DNA from: Polytrichum commune
Lineage: Eukaryota; Streptophyta; Polytrichopsida; Polytrichales; Polytrichaceae
Assembly (NCBI GenBank): GCA_950295325.1
Contig: OX485804.1
Coordinates: forward strand, 27,156,001-27,220,000
Direction: 5' to 3'
Length of the DNA: 64,000 nt
The notes under the pieces were generated by a model. It did not search any database and was not told the DNA's origin. It saw only the letters and a program-made list of their open reading frames with translations. Each line of letters starts with the position of its first letter. Positions within the stretch are counted from its first letter, which is position 1. This document shows positions 34,234-48,153 of this stretch, one piece after another. The position numbers and the translations under genes are program-made.

Positions 34234-37200
34234 ATGTTCAGCCTGAAGGTTCACGCACTAGAGCATCCCTCGGAGGAAACCCTAGATGCAATGCTCAACT
34301 CCAAATTGGCGCTTGAAAATGCCCCCGCTACTGCTGCTCCGACAACTGCAAGTGTAGTTGAATCTGCAACGGAAGATGGAGGAACGAAGGGTGAAGACGA
34401 CGACGAAGGAGATGGAGATGGAGATGGATCGATAGAGAAACCAGATGATGGTACCAGAACGATTGCATTTTCGTCTGGCAATCCACGAGTTGAAGCCACT
34501 CGGGGGGTTATGCACTTATACCGCGACACTGCTTCCGAGCCTGGCTCTTTGGAGAAATTACCGGTACACAAAATTTCATCTTCAGCCATTTGAAGTTCTG
34601 GTTCTGATCTTCACATTTTTCTTCTACATGCGTGTGAGAAATTTGAAGTAAACGCAAAATCATCTTTATTAGGTAAGCCGCCCTTAAATGGACACTTTCA
34701 GCTCTGCACCTGCTTCTCGAAGGATATGAAACACATAATTAGTATGAGATGATTAATTAATCCAAATCATTCTCAGAGCTCATATGAATATCTTGCTCAT
34801 TGTCAAAGTGACGATCCTCTTTCTCAATAAATGGTCAAATAGGTCCCCTCAATTCCATTGACTATTGAGTTTAGAATGGTTGACAATTATGAGCAAGCAG
34901 TGCACTCTCTATCAATCACATGTCTTTTGGGTGTCCGTTCTTATATCCACACCCAACCACACACCACTCAATTATGGGTGTTTGTTCAAGATAAGAGGCC
35001 GAATTATGCCCATTACCATAATCCCAAACTGCGTCTTATATCTGGAGTTCACGTATGTGGGGCTCAAATGAAGGTCCATACATCCCAAAATGTAAAAGGA
35101 AAGCAAGCCTCATGCTCACATCATGGGGCTGACGGAGTTGCTGATGATCAGCAGCAATTCGTATGATAAGCTTGCCAGGACAGTGACTTTGCATAAGTAG
35201 TTCCACTCATATTAATACTCCATAGATGTAAACACAAGTTACAGCAAAGATGGTGATATATGTTCAATCTGGATTCCTCCAACTTCCATCAAGTGATGGC
35301 AAAGTAGGGTGCGTGTGGACTTATGTCATGTTATAGATACCATGCAGTATGATACAAGAGGGCTGATCTAACAAATTTGGTGCATATTATAAAAATTGCA
35401 ATGTACTAAACTTGTTTTTCCTACTACTTGCAGGCAGGCCGGAGTGAACGGTTGTGCGTGTTAGCAGTCCCCAATCATATGACTGGTGCTGATTTTTGTC
35501 AGTTCACAGGGGCTTTCATTCAGAACATCAAGGAAATGCGCTTTGTGAGGTACCCAGTTCTACACCTGTGTTGTGAGATTATAGACACTCTGGAGGGCAA
35601 TAACTCAAGAGTCAGCATTACATTTAGTAAACATTGTACAAAGACCCAGCCCAAGTTCCTGCTTTTCACTCACTTCAACATTATTGACATGCCGAATAGA
35701 TGCATCTCTTTACTCTTTGAACAACTACAATTGCAGGCCTTTGAAGGGTAGTACCTTGGGCTGTCACCTTCAAACTCATCTGGTCAAGTGATCATTTATG
35801 AACTGCAATTCAAACAGTATACTTGAGGCCTATAAGCTGCCCTCGTTTGAAGTCAGTGTTTGCAACACTTAATTGTAGAAATCTCAGTCATAGACATATC
35901 TGTTGAATTAAGTGGTCATATTCTCCAACCATCTCTCTAACATTTTGACGTGACCTTCAGGAACGATGGCCAAACAGAGAGATATAGTGTGCTCATGACA
36001 TTTGATTCACAACAGTTAGCTGATGACTTTTATCTACATTACAACTTGAAGCCTTTTTCTTCATTGGAGGTAAGTAATTTTGCGGTTTTCTAGAAACTTT
36101 TATTTGAACTGTACAAACCAACATGGGAGACAGAAATGGTTACTATGGTGTTCTTAAGCCTGCTTTTATCCACTGGGAGGTGAGATCGATTTGCTAATTG
36201 CGGGCGGATATTTTGTTACAGTACTTTAGGTTGGAACCCTAGTCTTAGAATCCTCTTTGTAGTTGAATTATTTTAAGAAATTTTTATTCAACTCAAACTT
36301 GTAATACTTTATCCATCACTGACAGTGGTATGTTTTGGATCCACCTTTCTTCCTTCTATAGTATCATTGTGGAACAAAAGATGTGACTTGCTTTGGCTTT
36401 TAGTAGCTAGACTGATGACTAGCTGTAAAATTGCTAGTCTCAACTTTATTCCTCAGGGCTTCATATATTGGATTATTTGGGAATAATGTTGCTCAGGAGT
36501 TTCAGTATTTCATGCTTATTGTGCTTGTAGGCCGAGGTGTGCCATGTGTTGTATACTGCGGATGTTCAATTCACCGAGTCTGCTGAGCAAGCATCAACTC
36601 CGCCTTCAGGACTCACAGAACTTCCAACTTGTCCTGTTTGCTTAGGTAAGTTGCAACTTAATTTCCTTTCTTGGGGTTCATGTTCTCACAAGTTTATCAA
36701 AGAGTAGAGCAGGAAATGTCAAAGAGAACACTCAAAGTTGAGAGCCTACAACGCCCATGGATGAATATAAACTAGAATCAACAGCTCAACTTTTGGGATT
36801 TGATGATCACCGTTGTGATCGTATATAATTTACTGCTGTTTGGTCCAGCAACACAGAGCCTACTATTTGGTATAAAGAGAACTAGCATGTGAAGAACCTT
36901 GACTCTAACCATCTGTGTTTTTCATATTCTCTAACTTGTGTTGGTTGAGTGTCCATCTGCAGAGAGACTTGATCAGCACATAAGTGGGATTTTGACAACA
37001 GTGTGCAATCATTCTTTCCATAGCACGTGCATCTCCAAGTGGACAGACTCGTCATGTCCGGTACATGCTCCCACCTCTCTGCTCAAAGTTTGCAAATTGA
37101 CAAGCCTGTATACATTCACATGCACCTGTAAATACATTACCTTGTTTGACAAAGATGTGTATATGGATTGTCTTATAGGTGTGCAGATACTGCCAGCAGC

Positions 37201-40064
37201 AGTCAGAAAAATCAACATGCTCTGTCTGTGGCACTTCAGAGAACCTTTGGATATGTGTCATTTGTGGGTTTGTGGGTTGTGGGAGGTGAGGCTCATGTTC
37301 TCTAGCACTTTCTTTTCTGCAAGTGGTCCTTGGGGGGTTTTTTTTTTATCTGCTCCTTTTTATTGTGCTATATTTATATCGTTCTACTTCCTTGTCTGGT
37401 TTTTGATTTCATAGATTCGAGGTGAAAACTCACTCTCTTGCTTGTAGATTCTTAGATGCACTTGACCTCTTTTTCTGACTAGGAAATGGTGAGGAAGAAC
37501 CTTCTCTAATGCAGTAATCTGGTTTATCCATGTGAATATAGGTACAAGGAGAGGCATGCTTGGATGCACTGGCAGGAAAGCCAGCACTGCTACTCCTTAG
37601 ACCTTGAGACTCAACGGGTATGGGACTATGTTGGTGATGGTTATGTTCATCGCCTCATTCAATCCAAGACCGATGGAAAGCTAGTGGAATTGCCTGCTCC
37701 ATGTCGGGATGGTGGTGATGATTGCTGCAATTGTGGTGCTCACAGCCAAGGAGTAGAGTCAGCTATCTACAACAGTAAATTAGATGCTGTAAGTTCCTTC
37801 ACAGCCTTTGGCTTCTTTGACCCATTTGATAATTTACTTATGCCTGATCTATTTCTGGAACAGTTAGAAGATATGCTAGCTATGCTCAACTGTTGAAAAT
37901 TGGTCTGTGTTTGTGCTGGCAACTATAAGTATCCTCATGTCAACTGACCTGGTTGCTCTCATGTCTATCATCACCACAATTTTGTGCATAATGCAGGCTC
38001 TTAGTCACATCCTCCAAACCCTACTGAAGATTTCGATAGGTATCACTTGTTTATTTAGGAAGTTTATTTCACAGTTCGGGTTTAGCCAGTTGCATCTAAT
38101 ACCCTCACACCAAGATGTTGAGGACCAAAGTGTTTTGTTTGGAGACTGATGAACAAACTGCTGTGTTAATTGTGACTGGATCAGATTGATGCAGAGTATG
38201 ACCATCTACTTACAACACTGTTGGATAGTCAACGTCAGGTTACACCCCTGCCATACATTTTCTAGCCTGATTTTTTATTTGTTAGATAGGCTCAGTATCT
38301 TCCTACAGTTACAGATCTGGTGGTACCTTTTTTGACTTGTTTCGTTTAAGTCCAATGTATTGATTTTTCATTGGCAACAAGCTAACACTTGCCTGTTGTG
38401 CTGCACTCTTTACCACCATGTTGGACATCTACTCCTTTTATGGGTAGTTAGTAGTGCAGGACATTAAATGCCCATTTTCTAGCTCTTCAACTGGCTAGGA
38501 GCAGTTGCTTCAGGGTGTCTTTCCAAACTTTGCTGATAGTATTTCCTCTAATAAGTTCCCTTATTGGTCTTTGAGACAGTATTATGAAGGAAGACTTACA
38601 GAGTTGGAGGAGGAAAGGGAATTGACTGTCCAGCAGGCTGTTGAGGCTGCAGTGAGCCTCAAGCTTAGAAAGCTACAGACACGATTTGAAAAGGGGGAGC
38701 GTGAAAGCCGTGATCTACAGGAGGTACAGTTACATTTGCTATTGGATTTTCTGATGAATACAGGGTCATCTTCCATTAAGCAAGTCACTATGTCTGTCCT
38801 GGTAGTTTATGTTCTCTTTACTTCTTGGGTTACGTTTGTTATATGTTGGTTGCTCACTAGTCTTCCGTGTTCCTTGGGTCACTTCACATGACATATCATG
38901 CCAAATCTCACAGAATATGAAAGAGATACTTGGCTCAGAGATCAGGAGTGAGATCACTGAGACTGATACTTTTACTCTATTCTGCTAGCTTTGCTTCAAG
39001 TGTTTCTTCACCTTTGTGGCCATTTTTCGCATTTTCATTTTCATTTAAAAGTTAAAAGCCATTGTATTGCACTGTGAAAGTCCTCTTCCTGCAGTTCATC
39101 AGTGGTATTGCTGAAAGTGGACTAGATGTCTCCTTAAAGCCTTTCAACTGGTAGTCATGTGGTTAAGAGTGCATTTGTGGTTTGCTTACACTGTCAATAT
39201 AGTGCAGGTTAATTGTGAACACATGCAATTCACATGTTATTATTCTGGTGAATATTTATATAGATGCTATGTCAACTTTGCCAGTTGAACAGGTCTCTCA
39301 TTGAAAATCAGAAGGTTTATCAGCAGCGCCTTAAAGAACTGGAGGAGAGGTACAGCTATTAGGCCTTTAACTTCATTTCTGGGGCAACAGTTTCTATCAT
39401 TACTGGCCATGTTAGTGTCTGCCATCAAGTGGTAATCAGTCTGCGTCAATCTGTCCATCTACAGCCCACATGATAGCCTCCTTATAGAATGATAGCTTGC
39501 CATTTTTTAGGATTATGCATATGATTTTCTGCAACATGGACTTACTCAAAGTGTAATGTTTCAGGGACGAGAAAGTAATCAAAGAAAAGGATGAAAAAAT
39601 TGCAGACCTTGAGGAACAGGTATATATTGAATCCTGTTTGAATTGTTGTAGTACATTGTTAAAAAAAAGATTCAAGAGTCTCAGAATACAGTGATGCTGT
39701 AACAGTATGACATAAAGACATACATTATGATAAGTGACCTTAGAACTAGGATGGAAGCTGAAAAATCAAAGGTCCAAAAACTGATGCCTCACACTACCTG
39801 CTATTAGACAGTGGGAAACAAGCAGTTCAAGAACCTGATAATTCAACTCCCAAGAGTTGCAAAGTACTCCCAGTTGGTAAGAAAATTCCTTTTCATTGTG
39901 TCCAGGTCAGGGACTTCATGGTTTTCATTGAAGCACAGAAGATGCTTGAGACAAGTGCTAATGGAGCTGAAATCCGGGATGGATCTGTCCTTGTGCTGCC
40001 TGCAACCCCTACACCGAGCAAGCCAAGCAGCAGGACGGTACGCTCAGGGAAAAAGAAAAAATGA
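34234..40064 (+). CDS. BRIZ: BRAP2-type RING and ZnF-UBP ubiquitin ligase (BRIZ family)
   Basis: Twelve exons: 34234-34563, 35434-35549, 35961-36069, 36531-36645, 36963-37060, 37179-37285, 37542-37788, 38185-38238, 38580-38723, 39285-39349, 39565-39619 and 39906-40064. They join in frame to 1599 bases (532 residues). Residues 1-110 are variable and acidic. The BRAP2 domain covers about 115-200 (RSERLCVLAVPNHMTGADF, RYSVLMTF). The RING-H2 finger has ligands C219, C222, C238, H240, H243, C246, C255 and C258. The ZnF-UBP finger covers about 261-330 (CSVCGTSENLWICVICGFVG, then CGRYKERHAWMHW). A Glu/Lys-rich coiled coil spans about 375-495 and a basic tail ends in GKKKK. Arabidopsis BRIZ1 and BRIZ2 form a heteromeric E3 complex required for seed germination. 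Which paralogue this matches cannot be settled here. The usual length is about 480-490, and the surplus is mostly the N-terminus. Intron 1 carries a D1 repeat. Confidence 0.94.
34705..34960 (+). repeat. Dispersed repeat D1 in BRIZ intron 1
   Basis: It shares GGATATGAAACACATAATTA, TCAGAGCTCATATGAATATC, TTGCTCATTGTCAAAGTGA, GGTCAAATAGGTCC and ACATGTCTTTTGGGTGTCCG with the ISA2 intron copies. Confidence 0.75.
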
Positions 40065-41710
40065 GTTGTTATTTTTGTGTGCAACTTTGTATGTACAATG
40101 GAAGCCCTGTGAATACACACCCACCTAGCTGGGATCTCTTGGATCCTGTTTTTTTGATATCCATGTACTGAGAGGGCTATCAATGTGGTTTTAGTTGTGC
40201 ATCATCTTCAACAAACTTGAGGGGCAAAAACTTCACGTTGTAAACCATACAGCCAAATGTCAGATTTAGGTCCACAAACACATTTGCACTTATTTCTCAC
40301 TGATGTTTGCAATCCACCTTGTGACAAGACTGTCCATTCTACAGAGCCCTGTTATAGGTATGCAATATTTTTCGAACAATGTTGTGAGGAATGTGTAGTA
40401 TGGATGAGGCACGGTTCATAAGATGAAAGAGAAAAGGGACTTTTCATAGGTGACAATGACCAAGGTAGAAGCTCCTATAATTAACATTTTGAGCACTTAG
40501 AGACCTTTAATGTACTTGAAATAAAAGTTGCAGACTCTTTTGCAAAAATCAAAAATCAAAAGTAGCAAACCCATAACAATGCAATTGTTCTGCGTTTGAG
40601 ATCGTGCAATTTGAGGTCAATGCAAGATCATGAAATTCTAAAATTGTATGAATTTAAATATGATTAATGGAAGTCTTTTTTTCTTTTTTCTTTTTTAATT
40701 GGTTACACAGCAGGTTGTCGTGAGAGTTGACTTTTTAAAATTTCTCAACTAATCAGCCAACCTTTATCCTTACAAAAGTATCATTGGTATTTATTTTGGG
40801 AAAGGGGAAAAAGTGTGGGAATTGGGTTAGTGATGGAATTGGTGCCTCTACCTTATGGGATTTAAGCCCCCTTCCCAACTGACTTTAGCAGATCCAGCCT
40901 TTGCCTAAAAGTTTGTTTTGACAACATGGCTTCCACACCATCGTTGCTATCTAGCCCCGAGCCTAGTTGGCAAAGGACATGGCATGGTTTACGAATGGAG
41001 GTTCTAAGTCTCAAGCATTGACCCTCCCATCAGTACCTAGAGATGAGGCAAGAATATAGGACCTTCAAAAGAGTTGCCTCCAGCCCCTTGTGATTGGTTG
41101 TTTTTAGTTTTAGCTATGAGAGTGCAAGGAGCTTCATTAACAAAAACTGATGGTAAGGTAGATGGTGGTAAGGCATTTGGCCTTGTTTCAGAAAACATCC
41201 AACATGTCATTGCTTGGTACTACTTAACTAGAACCTACTTAAAAATCTTCAGAGCAAGTTCTTGTGGGTGCACCGGAATAGCTAGGGTGCCTCTGCCATA
41301 ACCAAGAGAGCAATACTCAATTTTTAGGAAAGACTTTGGTTATTTGGTAAAGCCAGGTGGGGATGGACCTTTAGTCTATATGTCTATTACTAGTATTGCA
41401 AGGACAATATTATAGATCCTATCACTATATGCTTGCTCTCTATTAATCAAGTAAATATCAATAAACATCGATATTCAAACAACAGCAGTGCTTTTTCTTT
41501 TACTTTTTTTATATCTAAGTTACATTGCAAGTAAAAAGGGCCATTATATTTCTTTCTTTCTTAAGTTTCTATTTTAATCCTGCTCACTTTATTCGTATTT
41601 AAATTTCCAAGGACTATGACATCCTTTTTCTTTTTCTTTTTCTTTCTTAAGCATTCTTATTTACCCTCCTCGCAAGAGATGATTGAGTTTTTTTGTGCTT
41701 GCACGATCCA
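40065..41710. other. Intergenic, between BRIZ and the Dof-like gene
   Basis: The first few hundred bases should be the BRIZ 3' untranslated region. The end (41540-41655) is strongly CT-rich (TTTCTTTCTTTC, then repeated CTTTTT), a likely leader or core-promoter tract for the gene at 41711. No further gene is seen. Confidence 0.5.
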
Positions 41711-42961
41711 ATGATGGAGAACTCTATCTTTTCACCAAGTCAAGAGGAGGACGATGACCTTTTAGCCTTAGAAAACTATTTCTTCAATACATCGCAAGAT
41801 GATGGCTATGAGAAGACTCTTCAAAATCATGGACTTCAAGCAATTTCAACCCAACGAGAATATCCATATCCCACACGGAGTCCCATGAACATCCACAATG
41901 CAAGTACATTCCACGCGTTTGAAGATGGAACTTACAACCACCTCCGTCCACATTGGGATCGTGCTCAACAAAATGAGAATCGATTTGACCACATCCAAGG
42001 CTCGTTCCTAAACACTCGCCATTCAATGAATCCTCTTGGCAATCATGAACAAGCGCTACGCATAGCTCGTGACCATGTCAACATGATGGCAGTTCAGCCT
42101 GCACAAAACACCTATGTTCATCAACAAGGATTCAATTTGAATCATGACTATATGATTGGGTACAAACAACAACCACTCAAACCCAATTCTCGTCCTCGAT
42201 CAGAAGTTAATACGATTCCAAACTATCAATATAGACTTCAACAAGGGCCACAACAAATCACGTTGCCACATCATCCTACCATGCAAGGGAGTTTGGGATC
42301 ATTCACAACATCGACTTCTCCTTGTGTCAATGTGGACAAAAACCTTCGAAGTTATATGAGAAATATTTCTACTTTACAAAACGAGGGTATGTGGAGTGCA
42401 CCGCGCAATCCAACAATCGCACAACAAAGGATGATGGCGCAAGATTCCTTAGCTTTTGAGTTGCAAACCCTAGATGCAGGGACTTCCAAGCGACAAAGGA
42501 ATGTGAGTAAACCACAAGAACCAGACCACTTGGTTGGCAAAGACATCCCATGTCAACATTGTCCTTCGATTGATACCACCTTCAAGTATTTCTGCAACAA
42601 AAAGGTAACTCAACCACGGTATTTTTGTAATACATGTAAGAAATATTTCACATACAATGGAAAGAAGTACAAGAAAGTAAAGGGCATCACGGATTCAAAA
42701 GCATTCACGTATAAGCGTCCGAGCAACAACTATGGTACAAGAAAAAGGAAGATGGATTTTGAGGAGACGGAAGCTACCACGAGCGATTCAAGCATGGAAA
42801 ATGAGGACCCGGAGAGCCTATATCAATTCAAGCGCACCGGACCAAATCCATACAACTTGAGGAGGAGAGTCACGTCAATTGAAGAGCACGAGACTCGAAA
42901 TAGTGAAGGATGTGAAGACACAAGTGAAACGCCAAAGATAGAAAGGAAAACGAACCAATAG
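41711..42961 (+). CDS. Protein with a divergent Dof-type zinc finger
   Basis: A single uninterrupted frame of 416 residues. The start is the first ATG after an in-frame TGA at 41684-41686; a second ATG follows at once (MMENSIFSPSQEEDDDLLAL). Residues 1-270 are Asn/Gln/His/Pro-rich, acidic at the start and otherwise without recognisable domains. Residues 279-330 hold the finger: IPCQHCPSIDTTFKYFCNKK, VTQPRYFCNTCKKYFTYNGK and KYKKVKG. Spacing is C281-x2-C284-x21-C306-x2-C309, exactly that of Dof proteins, and TQPRYFCxTCxxYxTxxG is conserved. The Trp of the usual RRYWTKGG is Phe, and the family's GGTLRNVPVGGG is replaced by a lysine-rich stretch. Basic nuclear-targeting sequence follows (KRPSNNYGTRKRKMD), then an acidic C-terminus. 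It is probably a nuclear DNA-binding regulator. A mobile-element origin is possible but no transposase-like part is seen. Confidence 0.72.
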   Translation: MMENSIFSPSQEEDDDLLALENYFFNTSQDDGYEKTLQNHGLQAISTQREYPYPTRSPMNIHNASTFHAFEDGTYNHLRPHWDRAQQNENRFDHIQGSFLNTRHSMNPLGNHEQALRIARDHVNMMAVQPAQNTYVHQQGFNLNHDYMIGYKQQPLKPNSRPRSEVNTIPNYQYRLQQGPQQITLPHHPTMQGSLGSFTTSTSPCVNVDKNLRSYMRNISTLQNEGMWSAPRNPTIAQQRMMAQDSLAFELQTLDAGTSKRQRNVSKPQEPDHLVGKDIPCQHCPSIDTTFKYFCNKKVTQPRYFCNTCKKYFTYNGKKYKKVKGITDSKAFTYKRPSNNYGTRKRKMDFEETEATTSDSSMENEDPESLYQFKRTGPNPYNLRRRVTSIEEHETRNSEGCEDTSETPKIERKTNQ

Positions 42962-43500
42962 GAGGAACAATGACAACATAATAAAACTACTTATGAGACT
43001 CTAATAGAATAGAATAGAACATCAATCATGTATGTTTTTTTAAATTTTTTTGCAAACATTTTCAAGGGGTACGTGTCCATTGTTGTAATACAATTTTTTT
43101 TCCTAGATTTGATTAACAAAAAGTGATAAGATACAAACTTCCTATGAATTATGTAAACTTCATCAACGTTTTAGAATGTTATTTGAATATTATGGTCCCA
43201 AATCCTTACTTTGTAAGGCCATGGGGAATCATTCCATACTAGCTTGTTTCTTATTCATCCATTGCTTATGTCTATGTGAAGCCAAAAATCATAAACTTTG
43301 AAGCTTATTTGACATTGTAATGATGAAGAAATCCCCAACTAGGAAGTCTAATCAACATGAATTAAGTACAGACATGTAGTGGCCACTACTATTGTAATCA
43401 GTATAAGGTCGAACTTGGTTTGTAACTAGGGGATTAGTATGTGTTATATATGTATACTTGTTCACGTGTAAACAAAAATATGATATTACGATGATGCACT
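42962..43500. other. 3' flank of the Dof-like gene, nothing further recognised
   Basis: AT-rich, with no ORF of note. Confidence 0.4.
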
Positions 43501-43516
43501 ATACATGTAGCGAAAC

Positions 43517-43540
43517 TACACTAAATATGATATTTAGTGT
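43517..43540. repeat. Solitary M1 terminal palindrome
   Basis: ACACTAAATATGATATTTAG plus TGT is a near-perfect palindrome equal to one terminus of the M1 MITE, found here without the rest of the element. Confidence 0.75.
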
Positions 43541-43892
43541 TACTTACTGAATAAGAGCGTCATAGTTACAGATTACATATATAGCTTTGAGAATTTTTTT
43601 CCCCCACATGCATAGTATATATAGACAAATGATATACCAAAATAGGATAGATGAGCTATATTCAAGAACGATTGCTTAAGTGAAAAATATAATAACATTA
43701 TTTAAACTTCACAAAGTGTTAGTTTCTTGTGTGCATTGCATGATGATGAGTATGATGTACGTATGCAAATTCGAAACGTTCATGATTTGGTATGCATTTC
43801 TCATGAAAAAGAATCAATTTTATATTGATTTCGATGATATCGAGGTCAAAGTGAGATTATCATGTGCAACTTAACATGCAACTTAAGCTTTT

Positions 43893-44273
43893 TTTATTTA
43901 GTGTCAAATGGTATTTTATGTCATTGTGATAACATTTTTGGTGACACTTCTTATGAATAAGTTTAAAAGAATCGTCATCCCAACTTACATTTAGTTTATC
44001 CATATGCCAATTGTTGAAACAAAGTCTGGCATATTGTGCATCTTAATATTTCTATAATGAAATATTGTCATGGCTTGATGAAGTTTGGATGAAAAATCAC
44101 CAATACATGACAATAATCAATCTATAATGAACATTGTAAATCTATAATGCCCAATGCTTTTTTGCAAGGGTTGACAAATAAATTTAGGTGTTGGTGACAT
44201 TGGATGGGCGGTTTATAATTAGTATCAAGTGATACAAATAAAATTGGTGACACTAAGTACAATATTTAGTGTA
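43893..44273 (+). mobile_element. MITE family M1, diverged copy
   Basis: It starts TTTATTTAGTGTCAAATGGT and ends GGTGACACTAAGTACAATAT plus TTAGTGT. It shares GACACTTCTTATGAATAAGT and ATATTGTCATGGCTTGATGA with the copies at 32396 and 60141, in the same orientation as the former. Confidence 0.8.
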
Positions 44274-45570
44274 GTTACAACCTATCATTAACTGGTTCGT
44301 AACCAATGTTAGTTGGTTACATACGCGATACCTAGTAATGTCCTATGCGACCATAACCTAGTGTGAACAATTCACTTTGACACCTTTGACACCAATTTGG
44401 ATGGTTTATGGATTGTTTCAACTACTCATCTTGTTCATGTTTAGGTTTGTCATGTCCTACCATGTGATAATTTTGATTCAACAAAGTTCTATATTTTTGG
44501 ATCAATTCAAACACAAGAGTGCGCTCTCAATTGGTTTACAATGAAACCAATCCAGAAATGCATGCTTGAAATTTGTCACCTCCGTTGTTTAGGAACAACA
44601 TCTCCTAAAGATGTTTTCTTGAATTATTTTAAAATTATTTTTTTAGTCCCTATGTACAAATTGATATGAAAATTTGCATGACACTCAATCACAACATATC
44701 CTAAATATCTACCATTGGGATTTTTAATTGGACATGTGGTAGGGGGTTTAAATCCATGTGGAAGGTGCATAGTTGTGGCACTGCTACCTCACATTGCAAA
44801 GCTTCCCAAAAAATTCACAACGTAATGGTTTCAAGCTCAGTGAGCTGATTTGAGTAGCTATATAGTCCCTCTCTTTTGTATGGAATTAATATTTTGTCAT
44901 TTGTAGACGACTTGAGTGGAGGTTCAATAAAATAACCAACCCCAATTTAAGTTCTAAATTATTGCCCCTCAAGACCATTATTGACATTTATATTATAATC
45001 TCTTGCATAATAAAACTTCGATGCTTAAAATCTGGATTGTAAGTAGTCACCTCTAACTTGCAAACATCTATACAATCGGACTTATCAATAAAAAAAAAAA
45101 CTTTAGAGCTTTAGCAAGGTCACTAAAATTGAGGACACACTTTTTGAATAGATTTGAGGCAAATTGGGCGTGGAAAGTTAGGGGTTAATATGTAGGAATG
45201 GATTGTAGGAAGAGTTTTGGGGGAGTCAAAGATAAAAGAACCAGTCATTCTAGTATACATATTCACCATGTACATTATTTCAAATAAAATGTTGTTATTG
45301 AGATCCTCCTATTTACATTTGAAGAACTTGAACACCAATGTTTGGATACTTTATGTCATGGGTTTTGATTACTAATAATATAGACTCCATAGCAAATTTT
45401 GTTTTTTCCAACCATGATTAATATAGACACTTCATAACCACCCAACATGGGTAAGGTGAGCATGCCTAATTCAATCGCTCATCTTAAATAAACACCTTTG
45501 TCCAAGTGGTTCGTGGTTAGAGGCAGATCTAAAAACATATACAAAAATATGTAAGTTAAATAAAAAAAAT
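44274..45570. other. AT-rich intergenic DNA
   Basis: No gene or repeat recognised beyond homopolymer A/T tracts. Confidence 0.4.
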
Positions 45571-45579
45571 TGGAGGACT

Positions 45580-45810
45580 GCATGCTCATAAGTTGCTGAC
45601 CATTCTAGACTCAATTATAGTGAACACTCTCGAGGAGGACCTATGTGATCACTTGATGAGGAAAAAATATATTCACTTCGACAATGAATATGATATTCAT
45701 AGATGTGCTTTCAATTTTACGAGAAATATGCAATCTACAAGCACAAATTGAATTTTCTAACTTTCTCCCATTAATTGTATGTTTCACATCCTATGAGAAG
45801 TGAAAGCACC
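45580..45810 (-). repeat. Dispersed repeat D1, intergenic copy
   Basis: Reverse orientation. Its reverse complement gives CACTTCTCATAGGATGTGAA and ATGAATATCATATTCATTGT as in the intronic D1 copies. Confidence 0.7.
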
Positions 45811-45844
45811 TCTAAAAGTGTCCGTTTAATGTCCGCTTACGTTG

Positions 45845-46140
45845 TGGTATGTGGGTAATATGCAATTTGTTTTTCATGTTCTCCAGCTTCTAGTAATTAG
45901 AGTTAAACAACAAAAATAGTGACGTATTAACAACTCTACAATCATAAGCAAAAATTGGACCTCCCTTGATTCAATTATGGTTTTTGGAAGTGTGTGTTTA
46001 TCGAATCCTTCAGTATATACATAGGCCCTCCTAATTGTACTGACTATTCATTGTGGAGTAGTCCTCGAAGACGTAATCCAATATCTTACGAACGTGTGTC
46101 TTCATTATGGTGTTTGTTCTTCAAACCTCAGCTTACCACA
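45845..46140 (+). repeat. Dispersed repeat D3
   Basis: It matches 59465-59780. Landmarks are GTTTTTCATGTTCTCCAGCT, GGACCTCCCTTGATTnA, GGAAGTGTGTGTTTATCGAA, ACATAGGCCCTCC and GACGTAATCCAATATCTTA. The right part resembles the ends of D1 and D2. Confidence 0.7.
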
Positions 46141-46607
46141 CAAAATCAAATACATGCTAAACTCTGTAATATCACACTTGTGGCAACCAAAGTGCATGTG
46201 ATATTAAGGACTTATCTCGTGTTAACATCAACACATGATAAAAAAGAAAATTAGCGTAGCATGCGACATTATAAACAAAGTGAACATTGCAATTATGACA
46301 ATATGATGTGTGCAAGCGTGTGGTTTAAGTTCTTTGGTGGTTTATTTTAATGTCAGTACCCATGATATATGGGAGGGAACGTGATAACAAGGAGAGAGAT
46401 TTAAACTGAGAGTATGCGTTTTGAAGGGTTTTAGGATATAGAGAAGGAGTGACATTAAGGAGGTTGATATTAAGGAGTTTTGGAGTGTAAAGGTGTCCCA
46501 CAAAGGAAAAAAAAGTAACCGAATAACACCCGCATACCTTAGTATCCCAAGGTAAACGAAAAATTGTTGGGACAGCCGCCCTAGTCTCGTTGGCATGTTA
46601 TACGCGG

Positions 46608-46736
46608 GGCCCACGTGGAGGATCGCGCTAGCCGTCGATCTAGAGGGCAGCGTGAGGGCCGTCGATGAAACCCGCTACGAGCGGGCAGCCCGGAGGAAAA
46701 TGGAGTCTAGACTGCCCGTCCGGGCGATTAGGGTTT
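46608..46736 (+). promoter_or_regulatory. RPS5 promoter elements: site II/G-box and telo-box
   Basis: GGCCCA (46608-46613, site II core) overlaps a G-box CACGTG (46612-46617). A telo-box TTAGGGTTT lies at 46728-46736, 110 bases before the start codon. Telo-box plus site II is the classic pairing in plant ribosomal-protein promoters. The region is GC-rich against its AT-rich surroundings. Confidence 0.75.
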
Positions 46737-46846
46737 GAGGAAGAGGGGGTGAAGACGGCTGCCATCGCACCGATCTCTCTCTTTCGCTCCTTGCCCAAGC
46801 AGCACCCGCCCTCTCTGCTCCGTAGCACGAGCTTGCGTCTCTCGCA

Positions 46847-47974
<1,128 letters not shown>

Positions 47975-48129
47975 ATTCGGGAATCTATAGCAGCTTTATA
48001 CAGGGTTTTCCTTCAGAATTTGCCTCATCATTGGGTTGAGGGCGGTTTATATCTTGGACATGTGACTCAAGGATTAAAGAGGTTTTTCACGATCAGATCA
48101 CGTGTCTTAATGCTATGATTGTGTGCTTC

Positions 48130-48153
48130 TTAATTCATGTGCACATGAATTAA
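48130..48153. repeat. Perfect 24-bp palindrome in the RPS5 3' flank
   Basis: The half-site TTAATTCATGTG is followed directly by its exact reverse complement, 156 bases after the stop codon. It is within or just past the expected 3' untranslated region. Confidence 0.85.
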
